Part shown: positions 43,893 to 55,060 of the stretch, piece by piece
Numbering within the stretch: the stretch's first letter is position 1
How the letters are laid out: each line of letters begins with the position of its first letter
Source: Campanula takesimana
Lineage: Eukaryota > Streptophyta > Magnoliopsida > Asterales > Campanulaceae
Assembly (NCBI GenBank): GCA_026119855.1
Contig: JAOWBW010000039.1
Coordinates: forward strand, 186,001 to 250,000
Direction of reading: 5' to 3'
Length of the DNA: 64,000 nucleotides
The notes under the pieces: model-generated
Seen by the model: only the letters and a program-made list of their open reading frames with translations
Told to the model about the DNA's origin: nothing
Databases searched by the model: none
Translations under genes and position numbers: made by a program

Positions 43893-46560
43893 CTTAGTCC
43901 CTTCATTTGAGCTCTCACATAGTTCCCAACTGCATTGATGTCTTCATGAGTAGCAGCATGAAATGTGGATAGATATGCAAGCACAATTGGATCAGGTATG
44001 AGAGGGCAAGAGTATTGATGAAAGGGCTCTTGATGTGATGGTTCATTTGAGAAGATAGTAGAGCTGGGAAAGATTCCACCAAATAATCTTTTGATGGCAC
44101 AGAAACCAAACAACTTCTCACAAACTAGCTTCCAATATATCACTTTGATGAGGTCAATGCATTTGGTTAAAACTACTCCAGATTGCATATGAAGGCTTTC
44201 ATTGAGCTTGGGAGATAACCATTGGGAGAAGAATTTTTCCCATTGAGTCATTTTGCCTTCATTAAGGCTTGAGGGAACAAGAGGGGTCTCATGGATGTAG
44301 AATTGGTTCAAGGCTAGTCTGTATGTCTTCCACTCATTGCGCACAAAGAATATTTTCCCAGCAAGCTCTCTAGCAGTCATTTTCAGCTGGGCTTTTGAGT
44401 AGGTCCAATACTGACTGGAGATAGCTGAGCTAAGGATTTATTGGGGAAACTCAAGATGGTCAAAAGAAAGACCAAGAGGGAGAATGGATGGGATAGATAA
44501 GTCCACTGGATGAGAAATGAACCAAGGGGGAGGAGCATAGTACAGGTGAATCAAGTTGGTTGAAAAGAAGGGGTCAGTTGAGGGATTATATGGACCAGGA
44601 GTGATGATTTCAAAAGAAGAATTTGTATGAAGGTAAGGATCATCAACTCTGGAAAAGTGAGAGGAGGAAGAAGAGAGACCAGTAGAGGGAGATTTGTCCA
44701 GACCAAGTTTCTTCCAAGTGACATCAAATCCAAACTTTTCTTTAAGTTCATGGAATTTGGCAATCTTACCCATATCAGACAGGGCAGAGTAGGCTTCTTT
44801 ATCAAAGGATTTTCCTCAACTAAGATTGCTTTTCCATTTATAGATGTGACAGGAAGGGAGGGAGAAGGTTGAATAGGCCTCTCAATAGTTAATTGGGTGG
44901 ACGGAATAGATCTTGGAGAACTGGGAAAAGATTGGGTAAGGTCAACTATTATGGCCACAGTTCTACCCAGGTCAGCTCACGTTCATGAACATCTTCAAAC
45001 ATTGTCATTCCCCCTTTCTTTTTCAACTGAAGGCTAAATTCTATTAAGAATAACATTCCCCATATCAGTGTCAACAGAGACCTCCTCAAATTGTGATAAG
45101 AGACCAGGAGTTGGCATAAATGAGCAAGATAAAGGACATGCTGATATAGGATTTTGAGCTGTGGGAGAGGAGGCCTTTTTGCTTTGAGACTCAGTTAGAG
45201 TTTTAAGGGCTTCAACAGCTTCTTGGGCTCCTGAACTGAGGGTCTCAGTGGATGAACTATGATGTGCAAGATCAAACTCAAAGGGTTCAGGTGGTGAATG
45301 AGAAGGAGATTGAGAATGGGGTGGTGATTCTTCTTCAGGGATAATCACTTTTCTTCTCTTACTCAGAGGTCTGACTGAGACTAAGGGAACCTAATCTAAT
45401 TCAATGGGTTCATTACCCTTTTGTAGTCTTTTGGACTTTCTGGAGGGTTGGGGTTTGGGTTTTTCTGGAAAGGGTGAGGGTGATTGATTAGGTTTGGCTT
45501 TGGATCTTTTGTATACAAAGGAAATTTTTGAGGAAGGAGAAGGGGTTTGAATGATGCTGGGTGCAGGAGTAAAGGGAGGTGGAGCTTCAAGAAGCAATGG
45601 TGGAATGATTTTGGCTAAAGGTTCATGCTCAGTAGTAGGTTTATCATCCAGGTCCACTATCTTGGGTCCTTTGTCTTTCCTACCATTTCCCTTGAATCTT
45701 TGGGCCATTTCAGCTAGAGTTTCTCTTTCAATATCACTGCCAGAGAATGATGATACATGGGAAGGTGAATTTTCATCTAGATGGTCAGGATCTGGTTGAT
45801 CTTCAATAGGTTCTTGTACCCTACCCTGTTGTTTGTATAAGAAGGTATGAATGCTAAATACCTTATATCTGTGATGGGTTACTTACCTATCATAGGGGGC
45901 AGGCACTCTAACTCTCATTGTTCTCCCAATCTGAAGCAAAATCCCACTCATGAACCTGAATAATCCTGGATTTTTTGAGGATTTGGTTTTGATTTTAAGG
46001 GGATGATGGCCAGACCTAAGTCAAAAATTAGACAACAACACAAAGCTCCAATTTGTGGTTTGAACTGTATGTAATAGACACAACAATTGTTTCCACTCAC
46101 TAGGGCTCATGACATGGTGAGATGAGGTCTTCCCACACAAACCTTTCATAACTACATCAGCTAGAGTAGAAAATTGGGGAGATAGGAATTTTTTGTAGAC
46201 AGGTTTGTCAGTATGGTAAGCAGGCCATCCCTCTATATTAGCAGTTTGAGAAGAGTAATTGATGTTGGAATCCCAAATGTTTATTATCATGTAGGGTTCA
46301 TTCACAGTGCCATAAGTGGCAGCAACATCACTTGGGGATATAGTGTAGGAGGTACCTTGGAGAGTAAACTGAATGTTGTATTGCTCTGTCCAAACTCCAT
46401 TATCGTAGATGTGGGAACAGAGCAGAGGAAGAATTGGATGCTTGGCCTCCATGAATGTCTTCAGTTTAGCATTAGTGAGGAGCTCTCCAATCCATCCACC
46501 AGCAGGATTATGGTAAAAGGATTTTTTAATGCGATAGCCATGGGCGGATGTGGAATTCAT
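43893..46560 (-). pseudogene. Env-like region of the SIRE-like copia element
   Basis: Starts on the - strand at 46560 (ATG) with a 179-codon frame (MNSTSAHGYRIKKSFYHNP, later DVAATYGTVNEPYM and MSPSEWKQLLCLLHTVQTT). It continues through broken frames: a proline-rich, basic stretch (45708-45391), a Ser/Pro-rich stretch (45348-45034), 44958-44438, and a 44380-43893 frame cut by the gypsy insertion. SIRE/Maximus copia elements are known for an extra ORF in this place; the first part resembles sequences annotated as plant transposon protein. No signal peptide or clear transmembrane segments are visible, so an envelope role is not supported. Several frame breaks show it is inactive. Confidence 0.6.
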
Positions 46561-47129
46561 TTTCTAGGGTTTGAGAGGAAAAAACAGAGGATATAACTGT
46601 AACTTTTGTATGAATGGAGAAGAAGGGTTTTATAAGGATGATTGGTTAAGTGAAACTGTGGCTTTTAAAGGGTTGGGGGACAACGGTAGAAAGGTGAAAA
46701 GCCATGCCCTTTAAAGGAAATTTATAAGTGATGTGGACAAGCAGGTGACTCATCACAATTGTAACTGTTGAAATAGTAAATATCTTCTTTTTGTGTTTAC
46801 TCAGAGGATATAGCGTGAACTAAGCAAACATTCTTTATTCCCTTAATAAATATTGACATGGTTAGGTCCAATATTCAACTATAATCCAGTATAGACAGGC
46901 GGTTTGATTTAATTATCATATCAAATCAACCTTACTAGAATGCATCTTTTGAGGTCTACTATCATGATTGTATCTACAACATTCATTCTCGAGGTGAATT
47001 AAATGATGTGAAATCTCTCTATATAAGAAACATTGTTGGTGAATTATACATCACAACACCAAATATTCAGATACAGATAGTTCATAGCAAGATAGTAGAC
47101 CTTCCTCCTTCATATTTTCTCATAAAAGA
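46561..47129 (+). promoter_or_regulatory. Spacer between env-like region and antisense ORF, with TATA-like site
   Basis: Contains CTATATAAG at 47019-47027, about 104 bases before the ATG at 47130, and GAGGTCTACTATCAT (46951) and AAGATAGTAGACCTT (47092), variants of the LTR dyad. It may promote the antisense ORF; this is inferred only from position and motif. Confidence 0.4.
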
Positions 47130-47999
47130 ATGGGTAGACTAACAAATCTTTTTAGCCTAAGCAAGATGTCTGATCTTGTGAAGAAGTTAAAGTTTAAAGA
47201 GAAGGAGGAAGAGAAGGTAGATGAGAGATTCTCGAGAGAGTTTAGGGAACATCAGTCACAAGAGGCTTTAGTTAGTAAGCAAGAGGTGGACCAACTTCTT
47301 CCAAATGATCCAATGAAGAAGGTGGAGTTGATGGAAATGTCAATCAAAAAGGAGATGTGGCTCCATGCCAGAGATGAGTTTATCAAGGAAGAAAGAAAGA
47401 AAGTGAAGAGAGGGGAGGAGATAGAGAAAAGGTGTGACATTGGCAAAGGAAAATCCAAGATGTCAGATATTAAGGAAGACAAAGGACCTAACAAGTCCTT
47501 GTTTGAGCTTTTAAATTTGGAGAGGAAGTCAGATTTGGTGATTGGCAATCAAGGGGAGAGAGGGGAAGGCCAGGGGGACAATTATGATGGCAGTTCTTAC
47601 ACCAAGAACAGTTCATTTTCCCTACTTTCAAACAAGTATTTTGCTTGTTGTTGTCCTTTCAGATCAGGGGAGAAGGAAGAGGGAAGCTTCAGGTCATATG
47701 AGGCATATGTCTTTAGTGAGATCCATAATTCTTCTGGCACTTTCAGCTTCTCATCACCTCTTGATAGTTTGCCCAAACTTCAGGAAGTAAGGAATTGGTG
47801 GCCAAGAACAGTTTGGCCTTCATCAAATAAATCTGCCCGTAGAGTTGAATCATGGAGATGGGATAGTAGACTCATGTTAGAGAGAACTGATGAGTCTGGT
47901 CAGCCATTTGTTGGGACATCTCAAGGAGGAGTGAAGGAGAAGGTGGAGACATCAGTAGAGTGTTCTTTTGTTGTTGGAGAATGGAAGTCAGAAGGGTAG
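47130..47999 (+). CDS. Antisense ORF in SIRE-like copia element, 289 codons, unknown
   Basis: Uninterrupted frame on the strand opposite to the retrotransposon genes, in the pol/env-like spacer. The N-terminal 130 residues are highly charged and likely helical (DLVKKLKFKEKEEEKVDERF, FIKEERKKVKRGEEIEKR). Residues 150-190 are Ser/Cys/Phe-rich and the C-terminus is mixed. No known domain recognised. A TATA-like CTATATAAG lies about 104 bp upstream, and AATG/AATAAA-like weak poly(A) words follow near 48150-48175. It stays open while the neighbouring pol and env-like frames are broken, which argues for a young or selected frame, or chance. Extra antisense ORFs are known in some plant LTR elements, but I cannot match this one to any. 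Confidence 0.45.
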   Translation: MGRLTNLFSLSKMSDLVKKLKFKEKEEEKVDERFSREFREHQSQEALVSKQEVDQLLPNDPMKKVELMEMSIKKEMWLHARDEFIKEERKKVKRGEEIEKRCDIGKGKSKMSDIKEDKGPNKSLFELLNLERKSDLVIGNQGERGEGQGDNYDGSSYTKNSSFSLLSNKYFACCCPFRSGEKEEGSFRSYEAYVFSEIHNSSGTFSFSSPLDSLPKLQEVRNWWPRTVWPSSNKSARRVESWRWDSRLMLERTDESGQPFVGTSQGGVKEKVETSVECSFVVGEWKSEG

Positions 48000-48184
48000 T
48001 TTCTAAGAAAGTGAAGATAGTGGACCTAGTGGAGAGGTCGGCTATCTTGGTTATAGATGGAGCATGTGACACACTTTTAGCTCCTTTTTGTTTATAGGAG
48101 TAGGGTATCCCTTTATGGCACCTTTTTGATGTATTTACTCCTTTCTTTGTAATGTACTCCACTATGTTTAATGAAATTTCCCTT
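48000..48184. other. Spacer between antisense ORF and pol end
   Basis: Contains GAAGATAGTGGACCTAG and GAGAGGTCGGCTATCTT (48013-48052), an inverted pair of the LTR dyad motif. Both the antisense ORF and pol end here, so transcripts would converge. Confidence 0.5.
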
Positions 48185-50361
48185 TTATTTGTTTGGCATA
48201 TTCAGTATTCCCATATTTGCTCTTAAATAGCCAAATCTTTGTTCATCCAGTGCTTTTGTGAGAATATCAGCCAGTTGATTCTCAGTGCACACATGAGAAA
48301 GGCATATATCACCTTTTTCAACATGATCCCTTATGAAATGGTTCCTTACTTCAATGTGCTTTGTTTTAGAATGCTGAACTGGATTTTCAGTCATTGCTAT
48401 TGCACTAGTATTATCACAATAAATAGGAATATGATCTTGAAAAATTCCAAAGTCTTTGAGTTTATTTCTGAGATAAAGGACTTGTGAGCAACAAAGTCCA
48501 GAAGCAACATATTCTGCTTCTGCAGTTGATGTAGCAACTGGAGTTTGCTTTTTGCTGCACCAACTTATAATTCTTGAGCCTAAAAACTAACAACTACCAC
48601 TGGTGGATTTTCTATCCAGGTTGCATCCAGCATAGTCTGAGTCAGTATATCCAATGAGAGATAAAGGAGTTTCTTTAGGGTACCAAATCCCAAAATCAGG
48701 AGTCCTTTTAAGATATCTTAGTATCCTTTTAACTGCTGCTAAGTGTGATTCTTTAGGATCTGCTTGAAACCTTGCACATAAGCAAACACTGAACATGATG
48801 TCAGGTCTAGAAGCAGACATAGAGTAGAGATCCAATAAAACTTCTATACAATGTTTGATTCACACTCTGGCCTTCAGGATCTGCATGTAATTTTGCAGTT
48901 GTGGATAGAGGAGTTTTGGCTGTGGATACATTCTGCATATCAAATTTCTTCAGCATATCTCTAGTATATTTTCCTTGATTTATAAAAATTCCATTGGGCA
49001 ATTGTTTGACTTGCAAACCCAAAAAGAAAGTGAGCTCTCCTATCATGCTCATTTCAAATTTCTCTTGCATGGTTGATCCAAATTCCTTGCATAGATCATC
49101 ATTAGTTGAACCAAATATAATATCATCCACATAAATTTGAATGAGTAAGATATCTTGGTTGGTCTTTTTGATGAACAGGGTTTTATCAATTTACCCTTTT
49201 GTAAATCCTTTTTCAAGTAGAAAGTTGGACAAGGTCTCATACCAAGCTCTAGGGGCTTGATTGAGTCCATATAAAGCTTTATCCAGTTTGTAGACATGAT
49301 CTGGGAATTTTGGGGATTCAAACCTAGGAGGTTGTGCAACAAATACTTTTTCATGAAGAACCCCATTCAGAAATGCACTTTTAACATCCATCTGATATAC
49401 AATCATATTTTTGGATGATGAGTAGGCAAGAAACGGCCTAATTGCTTCAAGTCTAGCAACTGGACCATAGGTCTCATCATAGTCAATACCTTCTTCTTAT
49501 CTGTAGCCTTGAGCTACCAATCTTGCTTTGTTTCTTATGACTGTGCCATCTTCATTCATCTTTTTTCTAAACATCCATCTAGTTCCAATTACAGTTTGGT
49601 TTTTTGGTTTAGGAACAAGCTTCTATACTTTGTTCCTTTCAAACTGTTCAAGCTCTTCCTCCATTGCTTCTATCCAATCTGCATCAAGTAGAGCTTCATT
49701 GATCTTCTTTGGCTCCATCTGAGATATGAAGGCACTATACAAGGCTTCATCTTCAATGTTTGACCTTGTTTGAACTCCAATGGCAATATCACCAATTACA
49801 AATGACTTAGGGTGATTATTGTTGAAGTTTCTAGCAATGGGGAGATCAATGTATATGATTGAAATAGGAATGGATCTAGGTGGATTAGGATTTGATGGTT
49901 CTTGAGTGGATGTGCTAGGTTCACAATTTATCCTAGATCTGTTTTCAGTGATAGGTCTATCATCAGTAGTAGGTCTACTATCATTGGTAGGTCTACTATC
50001 ATCAGTAGGACTTTTATCAGGAATGAGAATAGGGTTAGTGAGAGCAGTTCCATGCATAGCAGATGGTGGTAAAGGTTGATTGTCATTGATTTTGAGATTG
50101 CTGAAGGGTGGAAATGGTTCAGGAGAGATTTTGGGTAGATTATAAGGAAGATAGTCGAGTTGATCATTTTTGGAATTTTGAGAGGTGATGGGTGAAGGTT
50201 CAGGAAAGAGAATCAACATTTCTAAGAGTTTCATCAAACTCATTAATCTTCAAATCCCAGGCACTAGGAGATTCATCAAAATCCACATGAATGGACTCTT
50301 CAACCACCATTCTTCTTCTATTATAAACTCTATATGCCTTGCTAGTTGCAGAGTAGCCAAG
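48185..50361 (-). pseudogene. Copia pol: RT and RNase H (decayed), SIRE-like
   Basis: Read on the - strand from 50361: a linker after integrase (AYRVYNRRRMVVEESIHVDF); a D/S/R-P repeat stretch; an RT start (LDADWIEAMEEELEQFERNK, 49620-49700); then MDVKSAFLNG and KALYGLNQAPRAWYE (49191-49406), YVDDIIFGST with the catalytic YVDD (about 49108-49140), and RNase H (YTDSDYAGCNLDRKSTSG near 48620; SKTKHIEVRNHFIRDHV and LADILTKAL near 48240-48360). At least four frame breaks or stops separate these. Integrase, protease and gag would be upstream, beyond the N gap. RT would copy element RNA into DNA; this copy cannot. Confidence 0.88.
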
Positions 50362-50461
50362 NNNNNNNNNNNNNNNNNNNNNNNNNNNNNNNNNNNNNNN
50401 NNNNNNNNNNNNNNNNNNNNNNNNNNNNNNNNNNNNNNNNNNNNNNNNNNNNNNNNNNNNN
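50362..50461. other. Assembly gap (100 N)
   Basis: A fixed-size run of 100 N separates the copia pol from the unrelated PMD sequence. The true distance and junction are unknown, so the two sides may not be neighbours. Confidence 0.99.
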
Positions 50462-50617
50462 CACATCACCAGAAACCCTCCCTCTTCCTCTTCCTTTCTT
50501 CTTTCTTCTTCTCCCTCCTCCATTGACGAGTTAGAGTGAGAAAAATTGGGTTTTTAGAGAGAGAAAGCTCAGATTTTGATAATTTCGAAGCCTTCAATTC
50601 ACATATCTCTTGAAGCT

Positions 50618-52786
50618 ATGGCAGATTGGATCAATGAAGCGTTATTTAGAGATTTCCCGGGCCAAGGTGGGTATATGATTCCACAACAAGAGCCACAAGG
50701 AGAGGGCACGGTAATGCTCAGGGCGGAGGAAATGTAGGGGCTGACCCAGGAGCGGGCTTTGAAGCGGCGGCCTTGATTCCGGGGGCGGTTTGAGACCACG
50801 AGCCGCCCGACTCGGAATTATCGCGATAATCTGCTGCGGTCCACGTTCGACCAAGATTACGATTTTTACATCGACTCGAGCGTCATTGGTCGATGGGGCT
50901 TCCGGAAGACGCGAGAGGTAAATTTCGAATTTTCGTTCCTCTCCTTCCGCACATTTGTATGTTTATGCACATAATATGAAATGCTAGAATAATGGAATGC
51001 TAGAATTTAAATTGCTGGAATTGTAAATTGCTAGAATGGTAACAACCTGTGCTGTGTTTACCTGCAGAGGATCAAGGCTCGTGGGTCCACAGTGACTGTG
51101 GGCAAACTGTGGCGTCTCTGCCGGAGGGGACCGGGCGGTTTGCGTGCTCGGATCGAGGCTATGGGCTTTGGCCCATTCTTTGACAGTGTCCGCATGGTCG
51201 GGGCTACCCTGAAGGTGGCAGCGGTGATAGAGTGTGCCGGGAGTTCTGGTGGGATACCACAATACCTTCCACTTTAGTTGGGGGAGAGATTACCATAACG
51301 CCGACGGATTTCGCGGCCATCACGGGGTGAGGTTTACTGGTACCCCTTTGCTTTTTGATGAGAGCTTGGCGGAGCGGCGCGGATTATAGACGGCTCTGCT
51401 GGGAGTTGACACCGACCTGGGAGGAGGTGTCAAGGGTTACGGAGTGGAGGCCGGAAGGTGAATCGCTTGGTGGAGGTGGCTATTGAGGCCTTTAGTAGGG
51501 GGGAATATGATTTGGATTGCTTGGTCCGGCTGTTCTAATGGTACAGCTTTTCAGAGATTTTTGTTCCCAGTGGGGCTACTGTCTGCCGGTACTCACTGCT
51601 AGGGGCTCTTGTGGACTGGACTTAGTCGGTGGGATTTCTTGGGGTGGAGCCGGTTTGGCTGAGATTTACCGGGCTTTGGACCATTGCTCGAGGGCTAGCT
51701 CGTCGGCCTTTGACGGGTTCAGTTCGCCTTTGAGGTATGCTCTCGATTACCCTTCTTTTCACTTGTTGAGATTTCTGTTCTATTTTTTGGTCTGAAATAC
51801 CTCTCTTATTATATGCACAGGCTTGGGTGTACGAGGTCTTCGGTGTCGCCCCTTTTCAGTTGGTGATGAGTGTTAACAAGGTTGTTCCCATCATGTCGTA
51901 CTGGTGCAAGGGCAACAGGGCTCCTTCCCACAGAAACCGGGACAGAAGACAGTGGATGCTGCTGATCTGAGGAGGGTGTTCGCGATGTCTGAGCCTATCG
52001 GGGTTAGATTTTAACCATGGAGCCCGGCCAATGAGGCTTCGGTGGGTCCCTATATAGTGGAGTTGACCGCTTCTAGGGTTCTGCTTGTGGGTCTCACCGG
52101 GGAGGCCATGTATATTGGGGAGAGGGTGGTTCGTCAGCACAGGGCTGGTGCGTTACCGTGGGCTCCTCATGACCCTCCTCGGGATATGCTCCGTCCCGCG
52201 AGGTGGCGACTTTTTGGCTCCACTCCGGTAGAGCATTACAGAGGGAGTGACGACTATGCTGGCTACGTGCGGACACGGCTGATCAGCCCTCAGGTTCGGG
52301 CTCGGATGCTATCGGGAGAGGGATCGAGCTCGGCCCGGTATGTTGGTCAGAGTCGGCCTTTGGTTTGACATGCCCCTTCGCTAGAGTAGCGTGAGAGTGA
52401 TGAGGGGCGGCCGGGGGTGGAGCTTAGCTTGGAGCCGACTGATGCCGATCTTGTTGAGGAGACATTCATTCCTCCGCCCGACGCTGGGTACGGCTTTGTG
52501 CTTTGTATTAGTCATGTTTGCACACACATTTCTTTCTGCATTGTAATCATTGCCTTGGCTTCACTTTCAGGTGACTCGGGAGGCCTACATCCGTTCAGCT
52601 CGGCGGGAGAACGTGTTGATGCGCTTACTGAGGGAGGCGTACCATTCATGTACTTGTCAGAGGGACGACGTTGCGTCACCCCCAGCATCTGGGAACGATT
52701 TGGTTTTCCGAATGGTGCGGGCTCTTCTCAATGGTGGTCGAGCGGTCCGGGGACGGAGTTGGGTGCCGGTTAGCTTCGGGCTTTAG
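50618..52786 (+). pseudogene. Plant mobile domain (PMD/MAIN-like) gene remnant A
   Basis: After a pyrimidine-rich leader (50470-50530) an ATG at 50618 opens a frame that soon stops (TAG near 50735). PMD-like segments follow in shifting frames: TVTVGKLWRLCRRGPGGLRA and AMGFGPFFDSVRMVGATLK (51090-51230), an LGERLP-like GEITIT segment (51270-51310), a 51517-51795 block (VQLFRDFCSQWGYC), and a C-terminal 52560-52786 block (AYIRSARRENVLMRLLREAY). Three apparent introns keep GT-AG (about 50917-51066, 51733-51820, 52490-52570). PMD proteins are a plant family, partly carried by transposable elements and partly domesticated (MAIN). Many stops make this a pseudogene. GC content is higher than in flanking DNA. 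Confidence 0.6.
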
Positions 52787-53082
52787 CGCGCGCGGAGACA
52801 CCACGGAGGAAGATTCAGGATTAGGCGGGGTCTACCTTTATTTCCTACACTGTTAGCTAGTAGAGAGCAGAGGGATATGTATGTACAGAACAGAATGTAA
52901 AAATGCATGTATGTATATTATGTTCTAAAATGCAATTTATTGTGGGAGCCTACTTGTGCAAACTAATTATTTTACAATGTTCCTAATTTTATACAATGCA
53001 TGAGCCATGGAATGGGCAGGTACGTAGTTGCATGGATCCGTTACGGAGTGGGAACAAACAAAACTGGATTCTGCATGGAGCA

Positions 53083-53245
53083 AAGTTGGCCGCATGGCCA
53101 TGGCGAGGCCCAGAACAATGTTGGGCCGCCTGGCCATGGCAAGATCCGGAGCAAAGTTGGTCGCGTGGCCTAGGACGAAGTTGGCCGCCAGGCCAAGGAC
53201 AATATCGGCCGCGGGGCCAAGGGCATATGTGGCCGCGTGGCCAAA
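53083..53245. repeat. TTGGCCGCNTGGCCA palindromic repeat cluster A
   Basis: Seven spaced copies of a GGCCGCNTGGCC-type dyad (for example TTGGCCGCATGGCCA at 53088 and GTGGCCGCGTGGCCAA at 53229), about 20-27 bp apart. It lies just upstream of PMD remnant B; the same motif is in the LTR at 63066-63162. Confidence 0.75.
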
Positions 53246-53389
53246 TCATGCGCCGCCTCCGGTTTTCCTTTTCCTGGTAAGAATCGGGAGTTGTGCAATA
53301 TTTAATGAACCTTTGCAGCCATAAAAACGTAACAGCAACCTTTTGAGCAGTTTTTGAGTTCCTTTTAGCCAATTTTCTTGCTCTTTGCC

Positions 53390-54830
53390 ATGGATCAAGA
53401 GGCTAGGATCACAAGCCTTGAGAAAAAAGTCTTCTTATATCCTCTTTGGAGAAGTGGGTTGCCAAACTTCCTGGCTCTAGTCGTAGGAAGCTTGATGAAC
53501 GGTATGGATAAAGTGTCTTTGGTCACTTTTGCACATGAACTCCAATACCCACCTCTTGCAAGCCTGTGGAGATTTTGGAATGATACCCTCCATGTCTTCA
53601 ACTTTTCATTCAACGAGATAACACCCACTTATGAGGACATCGCAGCATTGTGTGGCTACGAAGGGAAGGGTAAGTTGCCTTGCCTTTTGACTTCGTTTGC
53701 TTGAGGGACAAGTTGGTAACCTTTGGCGTACTCGCGGATGACTTGATAGGTATAATAGGGGCGGTTATGTCGACCTTCTTGGATGCCGCAACACTTCATG
53801 CATGCAGAACGTGACATCTAACCGCTCCTTGGACCATTTGCACTGTGCTTGTTCAGCTCTATCCTTTTCCCTTCTGAGTGGGATTTGCCAGTGAAGGATG
53901 TTGGGGTATGGTGAACTTGGCTCGTTGGGTTATGAATTGTACCGGCCATTCTGGGGAGATGCTCTGTGGGATCCCCATCTCGCGGCTTATGGTGGGATGC
54001 CTTGTGGTAGTGATAGGCTTTTGACCATGTGGTTGCAAGAGCGGCTTCGAGTGAATAAACCGGCGGCTTCTCTGAAGGTGGCCCCATGGATGCACCGCAT
54101 TAGAGGCATGGTGGAGCGGTTTGAGGGCATGACTCTCAAAGTTGGGAAAAGTATTTGGCGGAAATGGTGACTGACGACATTCAGTGGGTGGTGCCCCATT
54201 GGCACATTCACTCTGTGAGGGAGAAACAAGTGGGACTTCACATGATCAAAGTTCCAACCCTTTCTGGGACTACCTTTTACTATCCTCTAGAGTGCTTCGT
54301 CAGTAGGTTTGGTGCAGACCATCCCGGAGGGTTGGGACGAGGAGAGAGATGATTTTTCCCTTTGGGGTACTTCAGTTGGATGATAGTGCCTCAGTCCTTC
54401 TTTCTCAGATGTGGGGCGAGGCCGGCTTTAGTCGTAGGACCCTTCCTCACACGCTCTAGCAACACCTTCCTACCACGCGAGTATTTGGATGGTATATGGG
54501 GAGACTTGGGCATGCGGAGCAGACTCTAGAGACCTAAGGGGCACTATTTGGGATCCTTGGCTCCAAGTTCTTCATTGAGGATTAATGGAGGCTGAGGCTT
54601 ATGAGAGGAGGATGAGTAAGAGCGTGGCTAACGGAGGCGGAGAAGAAGTGGGGGCGTCAAAGAAGAGGAAAGGCGAAGAGGGCTCCTAATGGCAAGGCTA
54701 AAGTGTTAGCGAGTTCGAAGAAGATTTTGTGTGAGAATCCTAGCAAGAAGAAAGTTCGCCGTGGCAAAGCAAGAAGAAAGAGACCGAGGGCACAAATGGC
54801 ACTAAGGAGTAATCCCGAGAGGCCTCTCCA
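53390..54830 (+). pseudogene. Plant mobile domain ORF remnant B, antisense to the gypsy element
   Basis: ATG 53390 opens 104 codons (MDQEARITSLEKKV, then LYPLWRSGLPNFLALVVG and FNEITPTYEDIAALCGYEGK), with the ITPT.EDI signature of PMD/Ogre ORF1-type proteins. Frameshifts follow; later parts include a 54155-54352 frame (WVVPHWHIHSVREKQVGLHM, FYYPLECFVSRFG). A lysine/arginine-rich tail lies at 54590-54830. It is on the strand opposite to the gag-pol remnants at 55400-60915 and 3' of them. Tat/Ogre-lineage elements are known to carry extra ORFs, some antisense and some PMD-like. Broken and probably silent. Confidence 0.6.
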
Positions 54831-55060
54831 TAGTCATGCAGACACATTAGTTTAATTTAGTTACTTTTGTTTTAGTTTCAATTTCATATAGGTTATTTAT
54901 TCAAAAGTATGTCAAGCTTAGACTCATCAAATAAGTGTTAATACGCAATGACCATGGAAATAAAAGTTTTTGCTTCCAGAAAAAAAACAACTTCTATTTT
55001 ATTGCCTTGTGACAAGATTTGGATGTTTATTTGTTTTTTTAGACCGCACCTCTTGAAAGG
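54831..55060. other. AT-rich 3' region of PMD remnant B
   Basis: Low-complexity AT-rich DNA. No separate feature seen. Confidence 0.4.

Larger units (their letters stand above)
33122..50361 (-). mobile_element. SIRE-like Ty1/copia retrotransposon with env-like region
   Basis: On the - strand, pol (from the N gap to 48185), an intergenic block with an antisense ORF, an env-like region (46560 to 34425, interrupted by a 9.2-kb gypsy element), a polypurine tract and the 3' LTR appear in the order known for SIRE/Maximus-type copia elements. The upstream gag, protease, integrase and 5' LTR should lie beyond 50361, but an N gap and unrelated sequence follow. Base 33122 is the LTR end; GATAG (33117-33121) would be one copy of the target duplication. 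Pol is broken by stops and frameshifts, so the element is dead. Confidence 0.8.

Noticed and set aside
47252..47548. 98-codon frame on the - strand
   Set aside because: Shadow of the longer antisense ORF at 47130-47999; it has no copia pol or env-like similarity.
50185..50534. Frames running through the N gap
   Set aside because: They are read across 100 unknown bases; only the - strand part from 50361 down is real copia pol linker.
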